Source: Kiritimatiellia bacterium (GTDB lineage Bacteria; Verrucomicrobiota; Kiritimatiellia; RFP12; UBA1067). From it: DNA of 35,930 nt. The notes beneath the pieces were generated by a model, which was not told the DNA's origin, searched no databases, and saw only the letters and a program-made list of their open reading frames with translations. The stretch is from positions 1-35,930 of the forward strand of contig JAQVSS010000011.1 of assembly GCA_028700415.1 (NCBI GenBank), written 5' to 3'. The translations under genes and the position numbers were made by a program. Below, in pieces: positions 25,662 through 34,774 of this stretch. Position 1 is the first letter of the stretch. Each line of letters opens with the position of its first letter.

Positions 25662-27393
25662 GGGTTCCCTCCGGCAGCCGTAGAACGACCCGCACCCATC
25701 CGCCCGACGCTTCGTGCGTCAGTTGTATCGATTCCCCGAATGCGTTTCTGAGCCGTTGCAGCACGTTGTCCAATCCCACGCCCGCCGAAACGTCGGCAGG
25801 GCATTCCCCCGTGCCGAACCAGCGCCCCCGGTTCGCGACCACGATTTCCACGGCGCTTTCGCGGCGGCGGACGGCGAGCCGGATTTCCAGCGGATCAGCC
25901 TCGGAGAGCTGCCCGTATTTGACGGCGTTCTCGACCAACGGCTGGAGCGTGAAGGCCGGCAGGCGGAAATCGTCCCATTCGGGTTCCGCCGACATTTCGA
26001 TCCGCAAGGCCTGTTCGCCCCACCGGATCTGTTCGATCGCCAGATACCGGCCGACCCGTCCCATTTCTTCCCGCACCGTCGTCATGCCGTCCGGCGGGAC
26101 CAACAGCGTCGCGCGGTAGAACTCCGCCAACAGCTGGAGCATCCGCCGCGCGCCTTCGGGCGACGTTCCGAGCAACGCGTCAACCGAGTTCAGCGCGTTG
26201 AACAGAAAGTGCGGGTTGACCTGATAGCGGAGCGTCCTCCAGCGGGCCTCGGCCAACAGGCGCTCGGCTTCCCGCATCCGCTCGCGCGTGGCCTGGTGCT
26301 GGCGCAACCCCGCCTCCATATCCGCCAGACAGGCGGCCAGCACGGTCAGCTCCCCGCCGGATCGGATGTGGAGCGGCGGGTTCGGCTGGCCGTCCCGCAC
26401 GTTGCGCGCGAACTTCTGGCAAGCCGCGAGATCGTTCAGCGCGGGTCGGGCCATGAGGGACATCATCGGAACGAGCAACAGGGCGAGCGCAACGGACACC
26501 CCCAGCGTCGAACGTCTGACCGTCGCGATCGGCGCCAGCACCTCGGAAAGCGGCTGTCTAACCACAATGACCCAGCGGGGACGGCTGACGCGACAAAACG
26601 CGGCGAGGCAGGCTTCTCCGGAATCCCGGTACAGGAACGTTCCCTCGTCCGCAGCTTCCTGTTCCTTTGGAAGGACGATCTCCGGCGGCCGGTAAGGCTG
26701 CCGACTGAGCGGCTCGCCCACCAATAGCGGGCGCGGTGCCAGTTGGATGTTCAGCGCGGGGTCCATCACGACCACTTGCCTATCGTCCATATGTTTCAAT
26801 GAGGCGGTCAATGCGTCGTTGAACAGGCCGAGATCCACAACGACCCGAAGCGCGGCACAGACGCCGTTGTCCGTACGACGCACCGGCACGCTAATGGCCA
26901 GACACGGACGTCCCGTGGCGCGGCTGACAAGGCTTTCGGAAATGCCGGTCCGGCCGGCGAGCGCCTCGCGGAAATCGAAGCGCCCGGCGACCCTGTGTCG
27001 GTGATCCGCGTGGTAGAGGCGGTTCGTGTCCGCGCTGCTCGACGCCACGCAGTCCGCGTCGAGGTTGACGAGATTGATCGACTGATAAAGAGAGAATCTC
27101 GCCTCGAGTCCGCGAAAATACTCATGGAACGCTTCGATTGAGGCCCGCTCACGGTAGTGTTGTGCGGTTTCGACCGTCAGCGGCATCTTCGCCCACCCCT
27201 CGACCTCACAGATGATGTGCGACAACGCGTATTCCGCCTGTTCGGCCACCAAGCAGGCGTTCTGTCTCAACCGGCAGCGTGCGGTCGCCTCCAACTCCGA
27301 CCGCGCCGACCGGTAGATCGTCCAAGAGACCAGCACGATCCCGACGACCGTCGTGCCTTGGACGAACAGAAAAAATCTCGTTCTCAGTCGCAT
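25651..27393 (-). CDS. LytS-type sensor histidine kinase (His_kinase family) with extracytoplasmic sensor
   Basis: Likely start MRLRTRFFLFVQGTTVVGIVLVSW; 'LRYQVNPHFLFNALNSVDALL...LQPLVENAVKYG'; overlaps the regulator start by 11 bp. Confidence 0.92.
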   Translation of the reverse strand: MRLRTRFFLFVQGTTVVGIVLVSWTIYRSARSELEATARCRLRQNACLVAEQAEYALSHIICEVEGWAKMPLTVETAQHYRERASIEAFHEYFRGLEARFSLYQSINLVNLDADCVASSSADTNRLYHADHRHRVAGRFDFREALAGRTGISESLVSRATGRPCLAISVPVRRTDNGVCAALRVVVDLGLFNDALTASLKHMDDRQVVVMDPALNIQLAPRPLLVGEPLSRQPYRPPEIVLPKEQEAADEGTFLYRDSGEACLAAFCRVSRPRWVIVVRQPLSEVLAPIATVRRSTLGVSVALALLLVPMMSLMARPALNDLAACQKFARNVRDGQPNPPLHIRSGGELTVLAACLADMEAGLRQHQATRERMREAERLLAEARWRTLRYQVNPHFLFNALNSVDALLGTSPEGARRMLQLLAEFYRATLLVPPDGMTTVREEMGRVGRYLAIEQIRWGEQALRIEMSAEPEWDDFRLPAFTLQPLVENAVKYGQLSEADPLEIRLAVRRRESAVEIVVANRGRWFGTGECPADVSAGVGLDNVLQRLRNAFGESIQLTHEASGGWVRVVLRLPEGTRES

Positions 27394-27602
27394 GGGTGAA
27401 AAGCTCAACAACACCCCGGTACGTCGCGAAGGGCACCCCTCTTTCACGCTATAGAACCCCCCGGCGTCAGCCGCGCCATATCGGATCGGTTACCGGATGC
27501 TGCAGGGAAACGGCGATCACGCTTTTCATTGCATGACTCCTCCATACGGAAGGGGCTTTCACACGGGAAGGCGGCGATGTGGCGCGATCAGGCGCGGGAC
27601 GG

Positions 27603-28967
27603 CTAAGCCTTGATCTCCCACCCCTTGCGATACGTCCGTTTAACGAAAGCCGCAGCCTCAGGAACATTCGTCACCCTCAGTTGGGCGGCGTCCCAGATGA
27701 TTTTCTTGCCGACGCGGTACGCCACATTCCCCAAATGGTTGGCCTCGGTGAGCCCTCCGCTGTAGTCGAAGTTGCACGTCGTCGGCTCGCCGTTCTTGCA
27801 CGCATGCAGCCATTCCGCGTGGTGGCCGAGGCTGTCGGGAATGGTCGGCGCAGGGCGCGCGAAATTTTTGAATGTGTCCTCGGGCAACAAAATGTGCTTG
27901 CTGTAATCCGACAGCAGCATGCCCTTGCTGCCGATGAACAGGCAGCCGGAACCCCACTGGGGGATTTTCTTGTCCGTCCAAACCTGCGGTTTCATCTCAC
28001 CCTGATACCAGGTGAGTTTCACCGCCGGCATGCCGCCGCGCGGACCGTATTCGTAGCGGGCGGACATCGAGGCCGGGGCCAGTTCGGGATGCGGCGGCGG
28101 GCCGAAGGCCTCGACGGTCAACGGGGCATCCAATTTCAGCGCCCAGAAGGGCAGGTCATTCCAATGCGACCCCAAGTCGCTCATCGTCCCGCTGCCGAAA
28201 TCCCACCACCGGTACCATTTCGGGCCGGGGAAATAATCGCTGTGGAACGGCCGGTCCGCCGCCGGCCCGAGGAACAGATCCCAATGGAGGTATGGAGGAG
28301 GCGTTTGCGCTTCCTTCGGACGGTCCTGCACGGCCAGGATGTCCTTATTCCTCGCCGCCGCCTCAGGGCTCTGCAAGCCCCAGGCCCGCGAAACCCAGAC
28401 GTGGACTTCGGTCACAGGGCCGATCGCCCCTCCCTGGATCAGTTCCACCACGCGGCGGTAATTCGTCCCGGCATGGATCTGCGTGCCCATCTGAGTCGCC
28501 ACGTTCGCCTTCTTGGCGGCCTCGCGGATGATCCGCGTCTCCCAGACATTGTGGGCGAGAGGCTTTTCGCAATAGACGTGCTTGCCGGCCGTGAGCGCGG
28601 GCAGGGTGGCCAGCGCGTGAGTGTGTTCCGCCGTGCTCACCACCACCGCGTCATAATCCTTCAATTCCGCATAGAGTTGCCTGAAGTCGATGAACCTCTT
28701 GGCATCCGCATGTTTCGCCGCCGCGGCATTCAGGTTGTTCTCGTTCACGTCGCAGAGCGCCGCGATGTGCTCGCCCTTCGCCGCGACCGCCGCCATATTG
28801 CCGCCCCCGCGCCCCCCGCACCCGATCACCACAATGTTTAATTTGCTGTTCAGGTTCTGGGCACGCACCACCGCGGGGAATCCCATGGACGCGGCTGCAA
28901 GCGCCGAGGCGCTTAGAAATTGACGGCGGGTGGAGACAACCGTGTGAGGCACATGTTTTCTATTCAT
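27603..28967 (-). CDS. TAT-exported Gfo/Idh/MocA-family oxidoreductase
   Basis: '[18 protein letters not shown]' twin-arginine signal, '[20 protein letters not shown]' Rossmann motif, '[16 protein letters not shown]'. Confidence 0.92.
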   Translation of the reverse strand: MNRKHVPHTVVSTRRQFLSASALAAASMGFPAVVRAQNLNSKLNIVVIGCGGRGGGNMAAVAAKGEHIAALCDVNENNLNAAAAKHADAKRFIDFRQLYAELKDYDAVVVSTAEHTHALATLPALTAGKHVYCEKPLAHNVWETRIIREAAKKANVATQMGTQIHAGTNYRRVVELIQGGAIGPVTEVHVWVSRAWGLQSPEAAARNKDILAVQDRPKEAQTPPPYLHWDLFLGPAADRPFHSDYFPGPKWYRWWDFGSGTMSDLGSHWNDLPFWALKLDAPLTVEAFGPPPHPELAPASMSARYEYGPRGGMPAVKLTWYQGEMKPQVWTDKKIPQWGSGCLFIGSKGMLLSDYSKHILLPEDTFKNFARPAPTIPDSLGHHAEWLHACKNGEPTTCNFDYSGGLTEANHLGNVAYRVGKKIIWDAAQLRVTNVPEAAAFVKRTYRKGWEIKA

Positions 28968-29053
28968 GCCCCGATTTTACCAGAGGGGACATAAAACCGG
29001 CAAGCATCGATCTTTCCGCGCAGACAAAGGGAAGAGGTGTGTCTCCGGCGCCT

Positions 29054-30097
29054 TTATCTTTTTCCATGTTTGAAAGGATGGCGGCACTTGCCCAAGGGCT
29101 TCGAGGCGCGAACCACGGAGTCCATCCCCCGGCCCCGGAGCAGGAGACTGACCTTCGAGAACCCCGCGGCCGACAAGTCGTCGCGGAGTTCGCCGAGCGT
29201 GAACGTGCCGCCTCCGGGCGTGTTGACCAGCATGTTGACCGCGAACATCGCGCCCGCTGCCGGGCGCAGGCGGGACCCGTCCATGACGATGTCGCGGATC
29301 AGGATCAGGCCGCCTGGCTCAAGAGCCGAGAACACCTTCGCGAACAAGCGCCGGTTCTGCGCCCGTGAATTCTGGTGGATGATCGCGCTCACCCAAGCCA
29401 GATCCGCGCCTTCCGGCAACGCGCTTTTCATGAAGTCTCCCGGAAACAGCCTCGCCCTGTCTGTCAGGCCGGCCTTCCTCATCAGCCGCCTGGCCATGGG
29501 AATGACTTCGGGCCGGTCCATAATGGTCGCGCAGGCGCCGGGGTTGAGCCGGAGGAAAGGGATGGACCACGTACCCGAAGCCCCACCCAGGTCCAGCAGG
29601 TGCGTGAACGTCAGTTCGCCGAGGCCGGCGACGAGCGGCATCGCCAGGGGCCCGGACACCTCGTGCATGGCACGTATGAACGAGACCAAATCACCGCCTG
29701 CGCCCAGAACGCTCGGACGGCGGTTGGCGGGCTTCCCGCGCAACACGACGCCGGCCAGCTGACCCCAGCCGCGCAGGCAGTTGCCGAGATGGCGGACCAT
29801 GCCCAGCACGCACTGCTGACCGCCATCGGCCAAAACTTCGGCCACCGCCTGCGGGACGCTGTAGACGGGTTCGGCTCCGGCCGACTTATCCAAGAGACCG
29901 AGCGCGGCGAGCGCGTCCAGCAGGACGCTCACGGCCCTGACGTCCCCTTTGACGCGGAGAGCCAGCCGCGCAGCGGCCATGGGCCGGGCGTGCAGGATCG
30001 TAAAGACGTCCAGCTCCGCCGCCGCGATGACGACGCATGACGGCTGGAACCCGCGCACCATGTCCAAAACGGTTTCCCTGTTCAGCTTCTTCTTCAT
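29054..30097 (-). CDS. O-methyltransferase-like protein (AdoMet-dependent, with dimerisation domain)
   Basis: 'VVIAAAELDVFTIL' dimerisation helix, 'LLDLGGASGTWSIPFLRLNPGACATIMDRPEV' AdoMet motif, 'GGLILIRDIVMDGS'. Confidence 0.88.
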   Translation of the reverse strand: MKKKLNRETVLDMVRGFQPSCVVIAAAELDVFTILHARPMAAARLALRVKGDVRAVSVLLDALAALGLLDKSAGAEPVYSVPQAVAEVLADGGQQCVLGMVRHLGNCLRGWGQLAGVVLRGKPANRRPSVLGAGGDLVSFIRAMHEVSGPLAMPLVAGLGELTFTHLLDLGGASGTWSIPFLRLNPGACATIMDRPEVIPMARRLMRKAGLTDRARLFPGDFMKSALPEGADLAWVSAIIHQNSRAQNRRLFAKVFSALEPGGLILIRDIVMDGSRLRPAAGAMFAVNMLVNTPGGGTFTLGELRDDLSAAGFSKVSLLLRGRGMDSVVRASKPLGKCRHPFKHGKR

Positions 30098-30192
30098 GAC
30101 CCCTCCCGCGACACCCAAGACGGTAACACACGCCCGGAGACCGGTTCAATCCGGTATCCTGAAGACTCATCCTTCGGTTGCGGAAGATGCCT

Positions 30193-31314
30193 TCAGCCGT
30201 TTTTCTTCACGAAGCGGAGCATATCGTCATAACACTCGTCGAGCTCGGCCTTCTGGAGCTCCGTGAGCTTTATATCCTCAAGTTTCCACTTCGTGTTGTC
30301 GCCGACCGCCACCGTGCCCTGTTCCTTTTTCTCGGCCTTGAGGTAGGTTCGCGACACCGTGGTTTTGAACACGCCCTGACGCTGGAGGTAATAGAGCGAA
30401 TACCCGCGCAGGCCACCGGGGAAGTCGCGCTGGTCGATCAGGAGGCGGAGCAGCGCGTAAGCGAGCGTCAGCTTGCCGTCGCGGTCGTTGTTCTCCATCT
30501 GCTTCCAGATGTACCCGAGCAGCGGCGCGTACGCGCACCGTTCCGTAACAAGCCCCTCCGACCCGCAACGGCGGCTCTGGTAGAGCCACTGCCAACCACC
30601 CCACGCGCTGAACACCGTGTGGATGACCGGCTTCGCGGCGTTCTCCCTGATCATGTTGTCGTTCGCCTTCGCCCCGCCCGACTCCTCCTTGATGTACCCG
30701 TAAATCGCCGGGTGCTTCCGCGCGAGGTCGATCAGCATCTCGACCGTCGGGGACGGGCACGTGTTGTTCACGACCGTCTGGATGATCACCGGGCGCTTCG
30801 CCACCTTCGCCAGCTCATCATAGTAGGCGCGCACGTCGTCGAGCGTTTTGCCCGCGCTCGGGGGGCGCGTGATAATCGCGATGTTCGTCCGCGGGTACTT
30901 CTTTGCGATCTTCTCGACGGCTTCCGTCTCGCGGATCATCTGCGCCGTGTCCACGCCATTGCAGCCGAACGTCATCATGCAGGCGACGCCCTGCATCGCC
31001 TCGGCGCAGGCCTCATACCCTTTCACCTTCTCCTCGAAGGTCAGCAGGTCGACCGCGTCGTTCGACTGACACCAAATCACGCCCGGGCACCCGCCGTCCG
31101 CCGTGAAGCGCGCGCCGCGTTTGAGCGACTCGTAGTCCACGCTTCCGTCCTTGTTGTACGGCGTGGAGAGAATCGGGAACGGGCCGCGCATCCGCTTGTC
31201 GCCGCCGCCGTCCGCCTTCGCGACGGCGGTGGACACTTTCTTGGGCGCCCCGGTCGCGCATCCCGCGAGCGCCGCGCCCGCCAACCCCAATGACAAAAAA
31301 TCCCGTCTCTGCAT
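30193..31314 (-). CDS. Dihydrodipicolinate synthase / N-acetylneuraminate lyase family protein with export/lipoprotein-like signal
   Basis: MQRRDFLSLGLAGAALAGCATG; 'FPILSTPYNKDGSVDYESLKRGARF', 'AIYGYIKEESGG' with a candidate Schiff-base lysine. Confidence 0.82.
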   Translation of the reverse strand: MQRRDFLSLGLAGAALAGCATGAPKKVSTAVAKADGGGDKRMRGPFPILSTPYNKDGSVDYESLKRGARFTADGGCPGVIWCQSNDAVDLLTFEEKVKGYEACAEAMQGVACMMTFGCNGVDTAQMIRETEAVEKIAKKYPRTNIAIITRPPSAGKTLDDVRAYYDELAKVAKRPVIIQTVVNNTCPSPTVEMLIDLARKHPAIYGYIKEESGGAKANDNMIRENAAKPVIHTVFSAWGGWQWLYQSRRCGSEGLVTERCAYAPLLGYIWKQMENNDRDGKLTLAYALLRLLIDQRDFPGGLRGYSLYYLQRQGVFKTTVSRTYLKAEKKEQGTVAVGDNTKWKLEDIKLTELQKAELDECYDDMLRFVKKNG

Positions 31315-31337
31315 GGTCTTCCCTTTCTTGTCAGAAC

Positions 31338-31375
31338 TTCAACGTTCGATGTTCAACGTTCTGCGTTCGGCGTTC
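31338..31375. repeat. Degenerate heptad-repeat tract (core-less relative of copies A and B)
   Basis: Minus strand GAACGCC GAACGCA GAACGTT GAACATC GAACGTT GAA, period 7. Confidence 0.8.
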
Positions 31376-31378
31376 CCC

Positions 31379-32821
31379 TTACCCCTTGATTTCCCAACCG
31401 GGCCGGTACGTCGTCTTGAGGAATACGTTCGCGGACTCGTCGTTCGTGATCGCTGTGCCGTCCCACTCGAGCTTTTTGAGTCCCGCGCGGGCCGCCACGT
31501 TACCGAGGAGCACCGTCGTAGCGAGCGGCGCGGAATAATCGAAGTTGCACCCCGCCGGGCGGTTCGGGTTGCGGATCGCGCGCAGCCAATCCTCCGGGTG
31601 GTTCATGCCCTTCTCGCGCGGGATCGTCTTCGGCGGAACCGGGAGTTTCGTTCTGAGATCATTCGGGACGAATTGAAGCCCGTCGCCGTGCGGGCCGATC
31701 GCCATGACGCCGTTCTCGCCCACATACACCGTGCCGAGGCAGCCCAGGTTTTGTTTGTGCTTCCTCTCGAGCTCCTCGATGACCGGCGGCAGGTTCTGGT
31801 AGTCGCGCTTCAGACAGACGCCGACCTTGTCCACGTGCGCCTTGTCGTAAGGGATGCCGTCTTTCACGCCGTCATACCAATGCAGCGTCATCGCGTCCAT
31901 GCCCTTGCGCGCAGGGAAACGCCAGTGGATCGTGTTGCGCCACGTCCAGCTCCCCGCCACACCCCACATGAGTTCAGTGGCCTCCACGCTCGCGGGATGG
32001 GCCTCGCCGAGGCGCAGCGACCAGAACACAGGGTCGAGGATGTGCGTGCCCATGTTGCCGATCGCGCCGTTGCCGTACCCGATCCACGCGTGCCAGTCGT
32101 GCGGATGCATGCCGTTATGGTCGGCTGTGCCCGCGTAATAATCGCACACCGGCGCGGGCCCGCACCATGCGTCCCAGTCCATGCCCTTCGGCGGCTCGGC
32201 CTTCGGCGGACGGTACATCATCGCGTTCAGGCGGTCGTCGAACGCCCACACGTCATGGATCTGCCCGAGCGCGCCGCTCTGAATGTACTCCACGAGGCGG
32301 CGCATGCCCTCGTCGCTGTGGCCATGGTTGCCGACCTGCGTCGCGACACCGGACTTCTTCTGCGCCGCGCGCATGAGGCGCACCTCCTCGATCATGAGGG
32401 CCATCGGCTTCTCGACGTAGACGTGAAGGCCCTTCGACATTGCGAGGATCGCGGCGGGGGCGTGGTGGTGGTTCGGCGTCGCAATCGCGACGGCGTCAAT
32501 CTCGCCCCCCCTCCTTTCCAGCATCTCGCGGTAATCGTAAAAGGCCTGGATCTTCGAGCTGTCCGTCGTCGGCTGATGATGCTTTACCACGGCGCGGATC
32601 ATGTCCCAATGGCTCGGATCCGGCTCAGCCATACAGACGATCTCCTCGTCCGGGCCACACATGTTATTCAAAATGCCGTAACCGATGCCGAGCCCCATGC
32701 GGCCGCCGCACCCGATCAGGCCCAGCCGGATTTTATTCCGGCCGGAAACCTGCCCCCCAATGGAAAACAATGGGAATGCCGCACTCCCTGCGGCCATTTT
32801 CAAAAAATCACGACGCAACAT
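31379..32821 (-). CDS. TAT-exported Gfo/Idh/MocA-family oxidoreductase
   Basis: Start MLRRDFLKMAAGSAAFPLFS at 32821, 'IRLGLIGCGGRMGLGIGYG', 'GLHVYVEKPMALMIEE'. Confidence 0.92.
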   Translation of the reverse strand: MLRRDFLKMAAGSAAFPLFSIGGQVSGRNKIRLGLIGCGGRMGLGIGYGILNNMCGPDEEIVCMAEPDPSHWDMIRAVVKHHQPTTDSSKIQAFYDYREMLERRGGEIDAVAIATPNHHHAPAAILAMSKGLHVYVEKPMALMIEEVRLMRAAQKKSGVATQVGNHGHSDEGMRRLVEYIQSGALGQIHDVWAFDDRLNAMMYRPPKAEPPKGMDWDAWCGPAPVCDYYAGTADHNGMHPHDWHAWIGYGNGAIGNMGTHILDPVFWSLRLGEAHPASVEATELMWGVAGSWTWRNTIHWRFPARKGMDAMTLHWYDGVKDGIPYDKAHVDKVGVCLKRDYQNLPPVIEELERKHKQNLGCLGTVYVGENGVMAIGPHGDGLQFVPNDLRTKLPVPPKTIPREKGMNHPEDWLRAIRNPNRPAGCNFDYSAPLATTVLLGNVAARAGLKKLEWDGTAITNDESANVFLKTTYRPGWEIKG

Positions 32822-32920
32822 CTGTACCTCCCCCAAAACGGATTCTCGGAAACGGCCACACATCATCCAAAACCGTTCCAGCACATTTCCAGATGCCGAG
32901 GGCACCGCCTGCCAGACCGA

Positions 32921-33118
32921 TCAAACACCCCCTCCGCCGCGGTCCTGCGGCTCATCGGGGCTCACCCCATAGCGTCTCCGCCGGTCACGCCCGGCGGGAC
33001 ATCCGCCTCCGGTCAGCCACATCTCGAGCCGCTGCAGCCATTTCGCCCAGCCGATCCCGGCGCGTGCCCGGGTGCAGACCGGACAATGCGTCTCGCAAAA
33101 CTCCGCATCAAGTTTCAT
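32921..33118 (-). CDS. Small Cys-rich protein of unknown function
   Basis: 65 aa MKLDAEFCETHCPVCTRARAGIGWAKWLQRLEMWLTGGGCPAGRDRRRRYGVSPDEP...; AAGGGG ribosome-binding-site-like motif upstream; starts 20 nt after the GH29 stop. Confidence 0.55.
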   Translation of the reverse strand: MKLDAEFCETHCPVCTRARAGIGWAKWLQRLEMWLTGGGCPAGRDRRRRYGVSPDEPQDRGGGGV

Positions 33119-33138
33119 GCCGTTTTAGACCCCTTCCC

Positions 33139-34647
33139 TCATTGTACGCCGGTCAGCTTGAACACCCACGCGTGCTCGCAGGGGACTTCCTTCGCGAGCA
33201 ACGGCGGCACGGTGATCTTCATGCCGTCCTGGGCCTTCTCCCAGCGGAACGTCTTGTCCGTGCCGAGCAGGCAGACGCGCGCCTCGGGTTGCGGAACGAC
33301 ACCCTTGAGCAAAAGCCCGCCCTCGGGCAATTTCGGGACAATGGCATAGACGGCGTCGCCCTTCGTGGTGAAGAACACTTCCTTCACCGCCATGCCCGGC
33401 TCCGGACAGACCGTCTGCTTCAGGAGAAAATCGCCTCCGACATACGTAAGTTTCTTCAGCTTCTTGTATTCCGCGCCATCCATCTGCTTGCCGGCAGACC
33501 ATTGGACCATCGTCCGCCACTTGCGCGTGCCGTAGATGGCCTCGCCGTTGACCTTGAGCCACTGCCCCATCTGCAACAGCCGTTCCTGCATGATCGGCGG
33601 GATCTTCCCGGTGCTGTCGGGGCCGATGTCGAGAAGCAGGTTGCCGCCGTGGCTGACGACCTCCGCCAGCATCAGGATAAGCACCTGCGCGGAGTTGTAG
33701 TCCTGCACATCCTCGTTGCGGTTGTAGCCGAACGAGAACCCGATGCCGCGGCATTCCTCCCAAGGTCCCGTGAACGTCGTGCCGGAGTTGTATTCGGTGG
33801 TGGGATAGCCGCCATGCTTGAGCCGGCAATTCTTGCCCCAACGGTCGTTGACCAGCACCGTGTCCTTGACGGGCGAGTCGTTGTAGAGCCACGCGAGCAA
33901 GTCGCGGCTCTTCCAGAACCGGTCATCTTCCATCCAGTCGCCGTCGCCCCAGAGGATCGCGGGTTGATAGCGCGTCACCAGCTCCTTCACCTGCGGCAGA
34001 AAATGCTCGTCCACGAACCGCCCGCGCTGCGCCGCATCCGTCCAGAGCGGGTTATACCACTCGAACAGCGAGTAATAGAGGCCGAACTTCACCGGCGTTT
34101 TCTCCAACGCCGCCTTCAGCTCGCCGACGAGGTCGCGCTTCGGGCCCGCGTCCATACTGTTCCACGGGCGGCCAAACGCCTTGTTCGCGTGCTGGTTCGG
34201 CCACAGGCAGAACCCGTCGTGATGCTTGCTCGTCAGCACGATGTAGCGCGCGCCCGACCGCGAGAACAACTCCGCCCACGCGGCGGGGTCGAAGTCCTGC
34301 GCCTTGAACAGCTCGCCGAACCGGTAGTAGCTGAAGTCCGCGCCATAGACCCGCGCGTGGTAATCCGTCACCGCCGTCGGCTTCGGGTGGCTGTTGCCGG
34401 AGCAGGACCTGTTCTGCAACCAATACTGATACCACTCCGAGTAAGTCCCCACCGGCGCCCATGCCGGCACGGCATACGGCCCCCAGTGGATGAAGATGCC
34501 GAACTTCGCGTCCCCGAACCACTCCGGCACCGGCCGCTTGTCGAGCGATTCCCAAGTCGCTTCGTATCGCTCGGCAGCCGCCCCACCCACGGTCACGAGG
34601 ACCATCGCGGCCGCAAAGGCCGCCGCCGTGTTTATCCTGACGCCCAT
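33139..34647 (-). CDS. Alpha-L-fucosidase, GH29 family, secreted
   Basis: Start MGVRINTAAAFAAAMVLVTVGGAAA; 'WFGDAKFGIFIHWGPYAVPAW', 'YIVLTSKHHDGFCLWPN', 'AILWGDGDWM', 'GGNLLLDIGPDSTGKI'. Confidence 0.95.
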   Translation of the reverse strand: MGVRINTAAAFAAAMVLVTVGGAAAERYEATWESLDKRPVPEWFGDAKFGIFIHWGPYAVPAWAPVGTYSEWYQYWLQNRSCSGNSHPKPTAVTDYHARVYGADFSYYRFGELFKAQDFDPAAWAELFSRSGARYIVLTSKHHDGFCLWPNQHANKAFGRPWNSMDAGPKRDLVGELKAALEKTPVKFGLYYSLFEWYNPLWTDAAQRGRFVDEHFLPQVKELVTRYQPAILWGDGDWMEDDRFWKSRDLLAWLYNDSPVKDTVLVNDRWGKNCRLKHGGYPTTEYNSGTTFTGPWEECRGIGFSFGYNRNEDVQDYNSAQVLILMLAEVVSHGGNLLLDIGPDSTGKIPPIMQERLLQMGQWLKVNGEAIYGTRKWRTMVQWSAGKQMDGAEYKKLKKLTYVGGDFLLKQTVCPEPGMAVKEVFFTTKGDAVYAIVPKLPEGGLLLKGVVPQPEARVCLLGTDKTFRWEKAQDGMKITVPPLLAKEVPCEHAWVFKLTGVQ

Positions 34648-34774
34648 CGCATCCTCCTTTGTTGCGGACACGCTTCCGCACGCTGCATTCCGGTGAAAGC
34701 CCCGGCCGCGACGCGCGGCAGCAGAAACGGTTTCCATCTGACTTCTTTATTATGCTGAGGAGGGATGAAAAGAG

